Positions 35,412-44,008 of a stretch of 64,000 nt of DNA are shown piece by piece; within the stretch, counting starts at the first letter, position 1, and every line of letters begins with the position of its first letter. The stretch lies in NCBI GenBank assembly GCA_029960045.1, contig JASCOV010000002.1, positions 1 through 64,000 on the forward strand, read 5' to 3'. The position numbers and the translations under genes are program-made. The DNA is from Flavobacteriaceae bacterium PS02293. Its GTDB lineage: Bacteria > Bacteroidota > Bacteroidia > Flavobacteriales > Weeksellaceae. The notes below the pieces were generated by a model. It had not been told where the DNA came from. It was given only the letters and a program-made list of their open reading frames with translations, and made no database searches.

Positions 35412-36386
35412 ATGGGAATTTTTGATAAAAGATTAAGCTACAAACCTTTTGAATATCCAGAAGTAATGCAATTTGTAGAGGCTATTAACAAGTCTTACTG
35501 GGTACATTCGGAAGTGGATTTTACAGCTGATGTTCAGGATTTTCAGTCACAATTAGAACCTCACGAGAAAAATGCAGTAAAGAATGCCTTGCTTGCAATT
35601 GCTCAAATCGAGGTGAATGTAAAAACCTTTTGGGGAAATCTTTACAACCATCTTCCAAAGCCAGAACTTAATGGTCTGGGCGCTACGTTTGCAGAATGCG
35701 AATTCCGCCATTCCGAAGCTTACTCCAGATTGTTGGAAGTTTTGGGATATAACGATGACTTTTTGGACGTTGTGAATGTTCCAGCCGTAAAAGACAGAAT
35801 CGATTATCTTGGAAAAATGTTGAAAAACGCCAATTCTGAAGACCAGAAAGCTTACGTTTCTTCATTATTGCTATTCAGTATTTTGATAGAGAACGTGTCG
35901 TTGTTCAGTCAGTTTGCGATTATTTTGTCGTTCACGAGATTCAAAGGTTATTTGAAAAACGTTTCCAACATTATCGCCTGGACTTCTATCGATGAGCAGA
36001 TTCACGCAAATGGTGGTATTTATTTGATTAATAAAATCCGTGAAGAACAACCTGATTTATTGAATGATTCTGATATCGAAGCGATTTATGACTTAGTTGA
36101 TGAATCTATCGAAATGGAATCTAACATTTTGGATTGGATTTTCGAACAAGGCGAATTGGACAATGTTTCCAAGAAAAACCTTCTCGATTTTATGAAATAC
36201 AGAGTAGATGATTCGTTGAAGAAAATCGGGATGAAAACCAGATACAATGTAACACCGGAAGATTACAAACCAATGATTTGGTTCGAAGAAGAAGTTTTCG
36301 CCAACTCTATGGATGATTTCTTCGCAAAACGTCCGGTAGACTATACAAAACACGATAAGTCAATTACTGCAAATGATTTGTTTTAA
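35412..36386 (+). CDS. nrdB: Ribonucleotide reductase class I, beta subunit
   Basis: The 324-residue protein has the ferritin-like metal site. The first Glu is in AIAQIEVNVKTFW. The ExxH in ECEFRHSEAY is followed four residues later by the tyrosine expected to carry the radical. The second ExxH is in SIDEQIHANGG. It supplies the radical to the alpha subunit. No N-terminal ATP-cone is present, unlike the NrdB of some flavobacteria. It precedes nrdA, but a repeat-bearing gap of 419 nt separates them. Confidence 0.95.
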   Translation: MGIFDKRLSYKPFEYPEVMQFVEAINKSYWVHSEVDFTADVQDFQSQLEPHEKNAVKNALLAIAQIEVNVKTFWGNLYNHLPKPELNGLGATFAECEFRHSEAYSRLLEVLGYNDDFLDVVNVPAVKDRIDYLGKMLKNANSEDQKAYVSSLLLFSILIENVSLFSQFAIILSFTRFKGYLKNVSNIIAWTSIDEQIHANGGIYLINKIREEQPDLLNDSDIEAIYDLVDESIEMESNILDWIFEQGELDNVSKKNLLDFMKYRVDDSLKKIGMKTRYNVTPEDYKPMIWFEEEVFANSMDDFFAKRPVDYTKHDKSITANDLF

Positions 36387-36589
36387 TTTCTGAAAGGAAG
36401 TTGAATATCTGAAGTTGGAAGACTTCAACAAGAACATAATATTGTCATTCCGTAAGAATCTAAACAACGATTGACAAACTGAATAAAAATCCTCTCAAAG
36501 TTTCAAAACGAGAAAGGTGTAAAAAAGAAAATTTTGAGAACAATTTTTAATTCTTAGAGTTTTCTTTTTTATGTGAAATCGTCAATAGA
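36387..36589. other. First part of the nrdB-nrdA gap
   Basis: About 200 AT-rich bases that include GTCATTCCGTAAGAATCTAA near 36452, a string typical of flavobacterial intergenic sequence. I see no terminator or gene. The sub-family C repeat follows directly. Confidence 0.4.
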
Positions 36590-36717
36590 GGCGAAGCGCG
36601 CCCCGGCTTGAGTGGAGCTCTTTTTCTGGCATTGCGATGTGGAAATTTCAAATAGATAGCCTCACATTGTTCGCAATGCCAGAAAAAAGCGGGAACGGAA
36701 GACGGATAAAGGCGCCC
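36590..36717 (-). repeat. Modular intergenic repeat, sub-family C, copy 1
   Basis: On the minus strand the left arm is GGCGCC then TCCGTCTTCCGTTCCCGC and a T-tract. The core has a long stem (TCTGGCATTGCGA paired with its complement, then TGTG/CACA). The right arm starts AAAAAGAGCTCCACTCAAGC then CGGGGCGCGC. The arms match the copy at 39879-39970. It sits between nrdB and nrdA. Confidence 0.75.
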
Positions 36718-36805
36718 AAATAATTAATAAAGTGAAAAATGCCAATAGCAAAAAGCTAATTGCTATCAGCCAAATAAGTTGCAAATTCCCTAAAATATAA
36801 AAGTT

Positions 36806-38464
36806 ATGATGGACGAAAATATAGATATCTGGTGGCTCAACGAAGAGTCTGAACAAATGTTGAACAGAGGTTACCTTTTGAAAGGTGAAACTGTAGATGG
36901 TGCAATCGACCGTATTACAACGGCGGCAGCAAAACGTCTTTACAAACCAGAACTTCAGCCAGCTTTCAAAGAAATGATTGTGAAAGGCTGGATTAGTTTC
37001 TCTTCTCCTGTTTGGGCGAATATGGGAACGCAGCGGGGTTTGCCAATCTCTTGTTTCAATGTTCACGTTCCGGATAATATTGAAGGCATCACGCACAAGT
37101 TGGGAGAGGTCATTATGCAGACTAAAATCGGTGGTGGAACGTCCGGTTATTTTGGAGAATTAAGAAACAGAGGAACTGCAGTTACAGACAACGGGAAATC
37201 TTCCGGAGCTGTTTCTTTTATGAAATTATATGACACAGCGATGGATGTTGTGTCGCAAGGTGGCGTGAGAAGAGGTGCGTTTGCGGCGTATCTTGACATC
37301 GACCACGGTGATATCGAGGAATTTTTGAGTATCAAAGATATCGGAAGCCCAATCCAAAATTTGTTTACAGGGATTTGTGTTCCAGATTACTGGATGCAGG
37401 ATATGATAGATGGCGATGCAGATAAGAGAAAAATCTGGGCAAGAGTTCTAGAAAGCCGTCAGCAAAAAGGTTTGCCTTACATTTTCTTCACGGATAATGT
37501 GAACAGAAACAAGCCTCAGGTTTACAAAGATTCCGGATTGATGGTGAACGCAAGTAACCTTTGTTCAGAAATTATGTTGCCTTCAACAGCTAACGAATCG
37601 TTCATCTGTTGTCTGTCTTCTATGAATTTGGAATTGTACGATGAATGGAAAGATACGAATGCTGTGAAATTAGCAATCTATTTCCTGGACGCGGTTCTAT
37701 CAGAATTTATTGATAAAACTGAAGGGAATTACTATTTGACTTCGGCAAGAAATTTTGCAATGCGTCACAGAGCTTTAGGATTAGGTGTTCTTGGATACCA
37801 TTCTTATTTGCAGAAAAATATGATTCCGTTCGAAAGTTTTGAGGCGACTCAGTTCAATGCAAGAGCGTTCCGTCACATCAAAGAACAGTCTGAAATTGCT
37901 TCCAAAGAACTGGCAAACATCTATGGCGAACCGGATATGCTGAAAGGTTACGGATTGAGAAACACGACTTTGATGGCAATCGCGCCAACAACTTCAAGTT
38001 CTGCAATTTTGGGACAAACTTCTCCAGGAATTGAGCCGTTTGCTTCTAACTATTACAAAGCTGGTCTTGCAAAAGGAAACTTCATGCGTAAGAACAAATA
38101 TTTGGCGAAGTTGTTAGACGAAAAAGGTCTTGATAATGAAGAAACTTGGAGAACAATTATGCTAAACCACGGTTCTGTGCAGCATCTTGAAGGTTTGTCT
38201 GATGACGAGAAAGCGGTATTCAAAACATTCCGTGAGATTTCTCCAATGGAAATCGTTTCCCAGGCTGCACAAAGACAACAATATATTGACCAGGCTCAGT
38301 CACTTAACTTACAGATTCCGTCAACTATGCCGGTAAAAGATGTCAATTATGTGATGATAGAAGCTTGGAAAAAAGGTGTTAAAACCTTGTATTACCAAAG
38401 AAGTTCATCTGTTTCTAAGGAAATGATGGTCAACTTTGTGACGTGTTCCGCTTGTGAAGCGTAA
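36806..38464 (+). CDS. nrdA: Ribonucleotide reductase class I, alpha subunit
   Basis: The 552-residue protein is the catalytic subunit. Features are SSPVWANMGTQRGLPISCFN near the N-terminus, the active-site loop around NLCSEIMLPS, MAIAPTTSSSAILGQTSPGIEP and the redox tail VTCSACEA. It reduces ribonucleoside diphosphates to the deoxy forms. It is short (E. coli NrdA is about 760) and lacks an N-terminal ATP-cone, so dATP feedback through such a domain should be absent. A terminator follows 27 nt after the stop. Confidence 0.95.
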   Translation: MMDENIDIWWLNEESEQMLNRGYLLKGETVDGAIDRITTAAAKRLYKPELQPAFKEMIVKGWISFSSPVWANMGTQRGLPISCFNVHVPDNIEGITHKLGEVIMQTKIGGGTSGYFGELRNRGTAVTDNGKSSGAVSFMKLYDTAMDVVSQGGVRRGAFAAYLDIDHGDIEEFLSIKDIGSPIQNLFTGICVPDYWMQDMIDGDADKRKIWARVLESRQQKGLPYIFFTDNVNRNKPQVYKDSGLMVNASNLCSEIMLPSTANESFICCLSSMNLELYDEWKDTNAVKLAIYFLDAVLSEFIDKTEGNYYLTSARNFAMRHRALGLGVLGYHSYLQKNMIPFESFEATQFNARAFRHIKEQSEIASKELANIYGEPDMLKGYGLRNTTLMAIAPTTSSSAILGQTSPGIEPFASNYYKAGLAKGNFMRKNKYLAKLLDEKGLDNEETWRTIMLNHGSVQHLEGLSDDEKAVFKTFREISPMEIVSQAAQRQQYIDQAQSLNLQIPSTMPVKDVNYVMIEAWKKGVKTLYYQRSSSVSKEMMVNFVTCSACEA

Positions 38465-38490
38465 GAATTAAATATTGAATTAATAATTAA

Positions 38491-38524
38491 AAGCCATCTT
38501 GTTGCAAAACGAGGTGGTTTTTTG
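38491..38524 (+). terminator. Terminator after nrdA
   Basis: The 13-bp stem AAGCCATCTTGTT / AACGAGGTGGTTT (with G-T pairs) has a GCAA loop and ends in a T-run. Confidence 0.75.
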
Positions 38525-38542
38525 TTAACTTTAAACCTCGAT

Positions 38543-38579
38543 TCTAACATCTAATTCCTAACCTCTAACTTCTCATAAA
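38543..38579 (+). repeat. Heptad tract upstream of the yecE-like gene
   Basis: The units TCTAACA, TCTAATT, CCTAACC, TCTAACT and TCTCATA, then AA, lead straight into the ATG at 38580. Confidence 0.75.
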
Positions 38580-39467
38580 ATGAAATTCGGACAAGTTGCA
38601 GACCCTTCACAGATAGATTTTACATTACCGAAAGACCATCCTCAAACCAAATTTATTCTTGAGCAGAATAAAAAAGGATTGGAAAATATCTCAATAGGTT
38701 GTGCGAAATGGAACAAGACCGACCTCAAAGGTTTTTATCCAAAAGGAACGAAAGACGAATTGACTTATTATTCAACTCAATTTAATTCCATTGAATTGAA
38801 CGCCACTTTCTATGGAATGCCGACTGCGGAACAAGTTCAAACCTGGAAAGAGAAAACACCTAAAGATTTCAAGTTCTTTCCGAAGATTACCAACACGGTT
38901 TCGCACTTTAGAAGATTACTGAACATTACCGATGTTGTAACACAGTTTGCTTCTGCTGTTCTTAATTTTGAAGAAAAACTAGGAATGGTTTTTCTTCAGC
39001 TTCACGATAATTTCAAGCCGAAAGATTACGATAGATTGGAGAAATTTGTAAAAGACTGGCCGAAAGAAGTTCCATTGGCGATAGAACTCAGAAATACCGA
39101 ATGGTTCACAGATGAAGAAGTTTTCAACACTGTTTGCGAATTATTCGAAATGAATAATATTACGAATATTATCGTGGATACAGCCGGAAGGCGAGATATG
39201 CTGCATATGCGATTGACAACACCGAATGCTTTTATCCGATACGTTGGAGCAAATGCAGACAGTGATTATGCAAGATTGGAAGATTGGCTGGACAGATTAA
39301 CGAAATGGAAAAAAGAAGGTTTACAAAATTTGTATTTCTTCGTCCATCAGAATATTGAAAAAGCTTCTCCATTATTGTCTTCTCATTTGATTCAAAAAAT
39401 GAATGAAGATTGGAAAACGGATATTCTCATTCCGAAATTGGCTGATGATACACCAACGTTGTTCTAA
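38580..39467 (+). CDS. DUF72 (YecE-like) protein
   Basis: The 295-residue protein is a TIM-barrel-like DUF72 member. It shows IGCAKWNKTDLKGFYPKGTKDELTYY, FNSIELNATFYGMP, FKFFPKITNTVSHFRRL, LGMVFLQLHDNFKPK and VPLAIELRNTEWF. DUF72 proteins are widespread and of unresolved function. No signal peptide is seen. It is a single gene behind the nrdA terminator. Confidence 0.85.
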   Translation: MKFGQVADPSQIDFTLPKDHPQTKFILEQNKKGLENISIGCAKWNKTDLKGFYPKGTKDELTYYSTQFNSIELNATFYGMPTAEQVQTWKEKTPKDFKFFPKITNTVSHFRRLLNITDVVTQFASAVLNFEEKLGMVFLQLHDNFKPKDYDRLEKFVKDWPKEVPLAIELRNTEWFTDEEVFNTVCELFEMNNITNIIVDTAGRRDMLHMRLTTPNAFIRYVGANADSDYARLEDWLDRLTKWKKEGLQNLYFFVHQNIEKASPLLSSHLIQKMNEDWKTDILIPKLADDTPTLF

Positions 39468-39509
39468 AAAGCTATTATGTCATATCCTAAAATCCTTACA
39501 GATTGAAGG

Positions 39510-39620
39510 TCAAAAATAATTAATTAAACCAACGCGAAAATTTTTATTTTTTGACGCTTTCTTAGGTTCAGCCAAATCGCTTTCTGTACTGAAGTTATCT
39601 GCATCCAAACCTGATTGGGT
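39510..39620 (-). pseudogene. Possible decayed gene end (37 codons)
   Basis: On the minus strand an open stretch of about 36 residues (TQSGLDADNFSTESDLAEPK ... ending GLINYF) closes at a TGA. It has protein-like composition unlike the AT-rich flanks, but no start codon and a stop just before it. It may be the C-terminal remnant of a lost gene. It is too short to identify. Confidence 0.25.
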
Positions 39621-39730
39621 TTATGATTTAACAATTTAATACTAGATTTTTGTGTTTTGTGAACGTTGATAGTGATTTGGTAACTACTCTTGGTAACAAT
39701 TAATAAATGATTGGGGTGTTATCAAAGAAC

Positions 39731-39810
39731 TTATCTCTCCCAATTCGGAGGTTCTTCTTCTTTTTCTGTACTGTTGCTGATTGTGTGGATGTAGAATTTT
39801 TGTATATTAA
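39731..39810 (-). pseudogene. Possible decayed gene end (26 codons)
   Basis: On the minus strand, codons for INIQKFYIHTISNS then TEKEEEPPNWER close at TAA. The run of acidic residues and the Pro/Trp ending look like a real C-terminus, but the upstream part is broken by a stop in frame. It lies in the same gap as the remnant at 39510-39620 and may be a different gene. Confidence 0.25.
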
Positions 39811-39878
39811 TCCATATTCATTTTTGATAAGATTGATCATCACATCGAAGAAAATCGTTTTTTTATGATAATGTATTG

Positions 39879-39970
39879 TAGGTAGCTTTACCCGCCTTTC
39901 GTTCTCGCTTTTTTTACTAGACTTTCCCTAATGCAAAAAAGAGTTCCAATCAAGTAGGGGTGTAGCTTAC
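39879..39970 (+). repeat. Modular intergenic repeat, sub-family C, copy 2
   Basis: It starts TAGGTAGCTTTACCCGCCTTTCGTTCTCGC, given here as arm plus T-tract. The core is short and the right arm is CAAAAAAGAGTTCCAATCAAG then TAGGGGTGTAGCTTAC. Arm blocks TTCGTTC(T/C)CGCTTTTTT and AAAAAGAG(T/C)TCCA(A/C)TCAAG are shared with the copy at 36590-36717. The ends are imperfect inverted repeats (AGCTTTACCC / GGGGTGTAGCT). Confidence 0.65.
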
Positions 39971-40031
39971 TAAATTGAACTTTTATCTACTAATTTATGA
40001 TGATTTTACATTCAGTAAAAACTTTGATAAA

Positions 40032-40070
40032 AGAAAAACCCTTCCAGAGCTTCAAACTCTGAAAGGGATA
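40032..40070 (-). terminator. Terminator after accA
   Basis: On the minus strand, CCCTTTCAGAG pairs with CTCTGGAAGGG and is followed by TTTTTC, about 30 nt after the accA stop. Confidence 0.8.
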
Positions 40071-40099
40071 TGTTTTATAAAATCAAGGAGATTTAATTA

Positions 40100-41056
40100 T
40101 TATCCTTTAAATTCTCCCATCGCAATAAATTTCTCTTGTCGATCGTTCACTAACTTTTCAGGAGCTTGTTTAGATAATGTTTTAATATCTTTTAACAACA
40201 CTTTCTTCACATTCTCAAACGTAGTCGCAGCATCATAATGCGCGCCGCCTAATGGCTCTGGAATGATTCCATCAATCAATTCTTGTTTCAGCATATCTTC
40301 TGCCGTCAATTTCATTGTAGTCGCTGCAGTTTCTTTATATTCCCAGCTTCTCCAAAGAATTGCGGAACAGTTTTCTGGAGAGATTACAGAATACCAAGTA
40401 TTCTCCATCATATAAACCTTATTTCCAACACCAATTCCTAATGCGCCACCACTAGCTCCTTCACCAATGATAATGGTGATGATTGGTACTTTAAGAGAAC
40501 ACATCTCAAAGATGTTTCTGGCAATTGCTTCACCTTGTCCGCGTTCTTCAGCTTCTAATCCAGGATAAGCGCCTGGTGTATCAACCAAAGTTACTACAGG
40601 AATGTTAAATTTTTCGGCCAATTTCATCAAACGTAAAGCTTTTCTGTAACCTTCAGGATTTGACATTCCGAAACGTCTGTGTTGACGTTCTTTTGTTGTT
40701 CTACCTTTCTGAGTCCCAATTAGCATTACAGTGTTTCCACTGATGCTGGCAATTCCGCCAATCATTGCAGGATCATCCCCGAAGTTTCTGTCACCATGAA
40801 GTTCTACAAAACTTCCTTCGTCAGCCAAACCGTTGATATAATCTAGCGTGTAAGGTCTATCCGGATGTCTGGAAAGTTGAACTTTTTGCCAAGGCGTCAG
40901 ATTTCCGTATATTTTTTTCTTAGTATCTTCTATTTTGGTTTTGATCTTTTTGCAGGATTCATCTACATCAATTCCGCTTTCTGTGCCTAGTTGCACACAT
41001 TTTTCGTATTGATCTATCAATTCCTTTACAGGTTGTTCAAATTCTAAATATTCCAT
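40100..41056 (-). CDS. accA: Acetyl-CoA carboxylase carboxyltransferase, alpha subunit
   Basis: The 318-residue protein is the AccA subunit. It shows [18 protein letters not shown] at the N-terminus, [71 protein letters not shown] and [14 protein letters not shown]. With AccD it transfers CO2 from biotin on AccB to acetyl-CoA, the first step of fatty acid synthesis. AccB and AccC are encoded near 59-60 kb; accD is not in the window. A TATTTTTG box (minus strand, 41078-41085) lies 22 nt before the ATG. Confidence 0.97.
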   Translation of the reverse strand: MEYLEFEQPVKELIDQYEKCVQLGTESGIDVDESCKKIKTKIEDTKKKIYGNLTPWQKVQLSRHPDRPYTLDYINGLADEGSFVELHGDRNFGDDPAMIGGIASISGNTVMLIGTQKGRTTKERQHRRFGMSNPEGYRKALRLMKLAEKFNIPVVTLVDTPGAYPGLEAEERGQGEAIARNIFEMCSLKVPIITIIIGEGASGGALGIGVGNKVYMMENTWYSVISPENCSAILWRSWEYKETAATTMKLTAEDMLKQELIDGIIPEPLGGAHYDAATTFENVKKVLLKDIKTLSKQAPEKLVNDRQEKFIAMGEFKG

Positions 41057-41120
41057 GTTTTGTTTGGATTAAACCCTCAAAAATAATGTTTTTTTTATAA
41101 ATCGATTTTGAAAAAGATAA

Positions 41121-42629
41121 TTAATTTGAGCTAATTGCTTTTTCTATTCTTTTTAAAGTTTCTTCTTTCCCGATAATGTTCATAATATCCGGAACGTCAG
41201 GACCTTTAAGTTCTCCAACCAAAGCTAATCGAAGAGGCATCATTACTTTTCCCATTCCCAAAGAATGTTCTTCAGCAAAATGATGAATTGCTTCTTTCAA
41301 AGTTTCAGAATCAAATTCTAAAGTCTCCAATTTTGCAGAAAAATCTTTTAAAATGGATGAAGTTGTATCGTTCCAAGCTTTTTTAGTCGCTTTTTCGTCG
41401 TAAGAAGTTGGTGCTTCGAAAAAGAATTTTCCATCATTATAAATATCAAGAATGAACGTTGCTCTTTCTTTCATTAATGAAACTATTTTCAATAATTTAT
41501 CATCAGAAAGATTCAGAGTTTTTACTTCATCAATTTCTTTCAGTAAAACTAAAACTTCTTCATCCGATTTAGTTTTAAGATATTCCTGATTGAACCATTT
41601 TGCTTTCTGAGGATCAAATCTTGCGCCAGCTTTATGAACTTTATGAAGGTCAAATTCAGCGATCATTTCGTTCATAGAAACAATTTCTCTATCGTTTGCT
41701 GGTGTCCAGCCTAACAACGCTGTCATATTGATGAAAGCTTCTGGGAAATAACCAGATTCTTTGTAACCTTTCCATATCTCGTCACTTTCCGGATCTTTGA
41801 AATTCATCGGGAAAACAGGAAATCCAAATTTTGCACCGTCTCTTTTGCTTAATTTTCCTTTACCTTCTGGTTTTAGAATTAATGATAAATGAGCAAACTC
41901 TGGAGCTTCCCAATTCATTGCTTCATACAACAAAACGTGTAATGGCATAGATGGTAACCATTCTTCGCCGCGGATCACGTGAGAAATTTTCATCTCATAA
42001 TCATCAACTACATTGGCAAAATGATAAGTCGGCATTCCATCATTTTTAATCAGAACTTTATCATCTAGTGTATTTGTATTCACGGAAAAATTCCCTCTGA
42101 TAATATCTTGAAGATTCAAAGTTCTATCAATTGGCATTTTGAAACGAACCACGTAAGGTATATTCTCGTCCAATAATTTCTGAACTTCTTCTTTTGAAAG
42201 AGAAATGCTATTCTTTAATTTTAATCTTGTTTGATAATTGTAGGAGAAAACATCACCATTAGATTCAAAGTCTTTTCTTATAGCATCCAATTCTTCAGGA
42301 GTATCAAAAGCCAAATAAGCGTAATCTGTTTTTAAGATCTGATCTTTATATCTGTCATAGATGTCTCTTCTTTCAGATTGTCTGTAAGGTGCATAAGGCC
42401 CACCAATTCTAGGACTTTCGTCTGGGATAATTCCGCACCATTCAAGAGAATTCATAATATAATCTTCTGCACCTTCTACATATCTTGCAGTATCTGTATC
42501 CTCTATTCTGAGAACAAATTCTCCACCTTGGTTTTTTGCAAAAAGATAGTCATATAAAGCAGTTCGTACACCTCCTAAGTGTAAAGCTCCGGTTGGGCTG
42601 GGTGCAAATCGCACTCTTACTTTTTTCAT
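41121..42629 (-). CDS. gltX: Glutamyl-tRNA synthetase
   Basis: The 502-residue protein is a class I synthetase starting MKKVRVRFAPSPTGALHLGG, with the KMSKS-like loop in GKLSKRDGAKFG and the anticodon-binding helical C-terminus. It charges tRNA-Glu. The start at 42629 is chosen over an upstream ATG (42683), because the family begins at this point and a -7 box, TAATTTTG (minus strand, 42681-42688), lies over that upstream ATG. Confidence 0.96.
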   Translation of the reverse strand: MKKVRVRFAPSPTGALHLGGVRTALYDYLFAKNQGGEFVLRIEDTDTARYVEGAEDYIMNSLEWCGIIPDESPRIGGPYAPYRQSERRDIYDRYKDQILKTDYAYLAFDTPEELDAIRKDFESNGDVFSYNYQTRLKLKNSISLSKEEVQKLLDENIPYVVRFKMPIDRTLNLQDIIRGNFSVNTNTLDDKVLIKNDGMPTYHFANVVDDYEMKISHVIRGEEWLPSMPLHVLLYEAMNWEAPEFAHLSLILKPEGKGKLSKRDGAKFGFPVFPMNFKDPESDEIWKGYKESGYFPEAFINMTALLGWTPANDREIVSMNEMIAEFDLHKVHKAGARFDPQKAKWFNQEYLKTKSDEEVLVLLKEIDEVKTLNLSDDKLLKIVSLMKERATFILDIYNDGKFFFEAPTSYDEKATKKAWNDTTSSILKDFSAKLETLEFDSETLKEAIHHFAEEHSLGMGKVMMPLRLALVGELKGPDVPDIMNIIGKEETLKRIEKAISSN

Positions 42630-42680
42630 ATTCAGATAATTATTTTTAAAAGCCAAGTCCATGACTGAAAAATTGTGGTG

Positions 42681-42688
42681 CAAAATTA
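42681..42688 (-). promoter_or_regulatory. -7 box of gltX
   Basis: TAATTTTG on the minus strand matches TANNTTTG. It would give a leader of about 45 nt and rules out the longer gltX reading frame. Confidence 0.45.
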
Positions 42689-42717
42689 AGAAATTCTAAG
42701 CGTTTTGCCTTTTGAAT

Positions 42718-42748
42718 TTGTTTAATATTTTATGAAAGAGTATTTTTG
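42718..42748 (+). promoter_or_regulatory. Promoter of the mannose-isomerase-type cupin gene
   Basis: TTG (42718-42720), a 20-nt spacer and TATTTTTG (42741-42748) match the flavobacterial consensus. The ATG follows 19 nt later. Confidence 0.6.
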
Positions 42749-42766
42749 TTTATTAAAATAAAAACT

Positions 42767-43111
42767 ATGTTGGAAATAGGCGAAAGACCTTGGGGGAAAT
42801 ATTTTGTATTGGCAGACGAACTTCACTATAAATTAAAAAGAATTGAAGTAAATCCAGGACAGAAATTATCTTACCAGTTCCATTACAAAAGACAGGAGCA
42901 ATGGACTATCATTGAAGGAAATGCAACGATTGTGTTGGATGGAGAGGAAATACCTTTGGCTTATGGACAGAGTGTTTTTATTCCATTAGGAGCAAAACAT
43001 AGGATTATGAATCTAACCGACAAGCCTGTTGTTTTCATAGAAGTACAGACAGGAACGTACTTTGGTGAAGATGATATTGTGAGATTGGAAGATGAGTATG
43101 ATAGGAGTTGA
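42767..43111 (+). CDS. Phosphomannose isomerase type II C-terminal cupin protein
   Basis: The 114-residue protein is a single cupin domain. It opens MLEIGERPWGKYFVL and carries QKLSYQFHYKRQEQWTIIEG, GQSVFIPLGAKHRIMNLTDKPVVFIEVQTGTYFGEDDIVR (in two stretches), the pattern of the sugar-isomerase domain of ManC/AlgA. Free-standing forms probably bind or isomerise a sugar phosphate. It is next to a lectin gene and the glycosyltransferase cluster, which fits a role in mannose-sugar supply, but this is inference. An upstream TTG in the -7 box is not a start. Confidence 0.85.
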   Translation: MLEIGERPWGKYFVLADELHYKLKRIEVNPGQKLSYQFHYKRQEQWTIIEGNATIVLDGEEIPLAYGQSVFIPLGAKHRIMNLTDKPVVFIEVQTGTYFGEDDIVRLEDEYDRS

Positions 43112-43157
43112 TTTTTAATCAACTTTTTTTATTTTACATTGATAATATTTTTATTTA

Positions 43158-43165
43158 TAAATTTG
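43158..43165 (+). promoter_or_regulatory. -7 box of the lectin gene
   Basis: TAAATTTG fits TANNTTTG and lies 19 nt before the ATG at 43184; a TTG lies 16 nt upstream, slightly close for the consensus. Confidence 0.4.
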
Positions 43166-43183
43166 AGAAGCAATACAAGTACT

Positions 43184-43936
43184 ATGAAAAAAATATTTTT
43201 ATTCTTAATTTTTATAATAAGCATTCAGCTGACTGCACAAAGTTTTGGTCCCGGAGCAAATCTAGTAATGGCAAGAAGATATACTTCTCCGGACGGTACA
43301 TATGGACTTGTATTTCAGAGAGATGGGAATCTTGTAGTCCTGAATAGAAATAATGCTGTACTATGGAGTTCCAAGACTGATGGAAGAGGGAAGAAAGCTA
43401 CTTTCCAAACTGATGGTAATTTTGTGGTTTATGATTCTGCCGGAAATGCGATTTTTAGTTCTAATACTAATAATAAAAACGCAGTAAGACTAGATATGCA
43501 GAATGATGGAAATCTTGTAATCTACAACCGTAATGGAAATGCACTTTGGTCTTCGCAAACTTCCCAGGGAAATGGAGGGAATTATGGGAATAATAAATAC
43601 AGAAATGGAACTATATCCAAAGGCCATGTTTTTGAGAAAAACAAAAAACTTTATTCCACCAGTTTGAAATATTATCTTGTTTTTCAGAATGACGGTAATC
43701 TTGTTTTCTACAGCAGATCCAGCCAAACACCGCTGTGGTCCAGTAAAACAGATGGTTCAGGAAACAGGGCAGAATTTCAAAATGATGGAAACTTGGTAGT
43801 ATATAATAATGCGGATCGTCCCATATTTACCACTAACACAGAAACCGGAAATGCTCAAAGAATTTCTATACAAAATGATGGTAATCTGGTTATTTATGAT
43901 GCCAGAAATAATGCCCTATGGGATAGAAATAAATAA
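43184..43936 (+). CDS. Secreted bulb-type (D-mannose-binding) lectin-like protein
   Basis: The 250-residue protein has a signal peptide (MKKIFLFLIFIISIQLTAQ). Two bulb-lectin domains follow, at about 20-130 and 145-250. The mannose-binding motif QxDxNxVxY occurs five times in full (QTDGNFVVY, QNDGNLVIY, QNDGNLVFY, QNDGNLVVY, QNDGNLVIY) and once with a changed last residue (QRDGNLVVL). It should bind mannose-type sugars outside the cytoplasm. No T9SS sorting tail is seen. A strong terminator separates it from the glycosyltransferase cluster. Confidence 0.9.
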   Translation: MKKIFLFLIFIISIQLTAQSFGPGANLVMARRYTSPDGTYGLVFQRDGNLVVLNRNNAVLWSSKTDGRGKKATFQTDGNFVVYDSAGNAIFSSNTNNKNAVRLDMQNDGNLVIYNRNGNALWSSQTSQGNGGNYGNNKYRNGTISKGHVFEKNKKLYSTSLKYYLVFQNDGNLVFYSRSSQTPLWSSKTDGSGNRAEFQNDGNLVVYNNADRPIFTTNTETGNAQRISIQNDGNLVIYDARNNALWDRNK

Positions 43937-43957
43937 AAAAATCACAGCCGAATAAAA

Positions 43958-43992
43958 GAAAATGAGTACTATTTAGTACTCATTTTCTTTTG
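43958..43992. terminator. Bidirectional terminator between lectin and glycosyltransferase cluster
   Basis: The perfect stem AAATGAGTACT / AGTACTCATTT with a 4-nt loop has A-rich left and T-rich right flanks. It can end both the lectin gene and the minus-strand cluster. Confidence 0.88.
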
Positions 43993-44008
43993 CAAATTAT
44001 TCTAAAAT

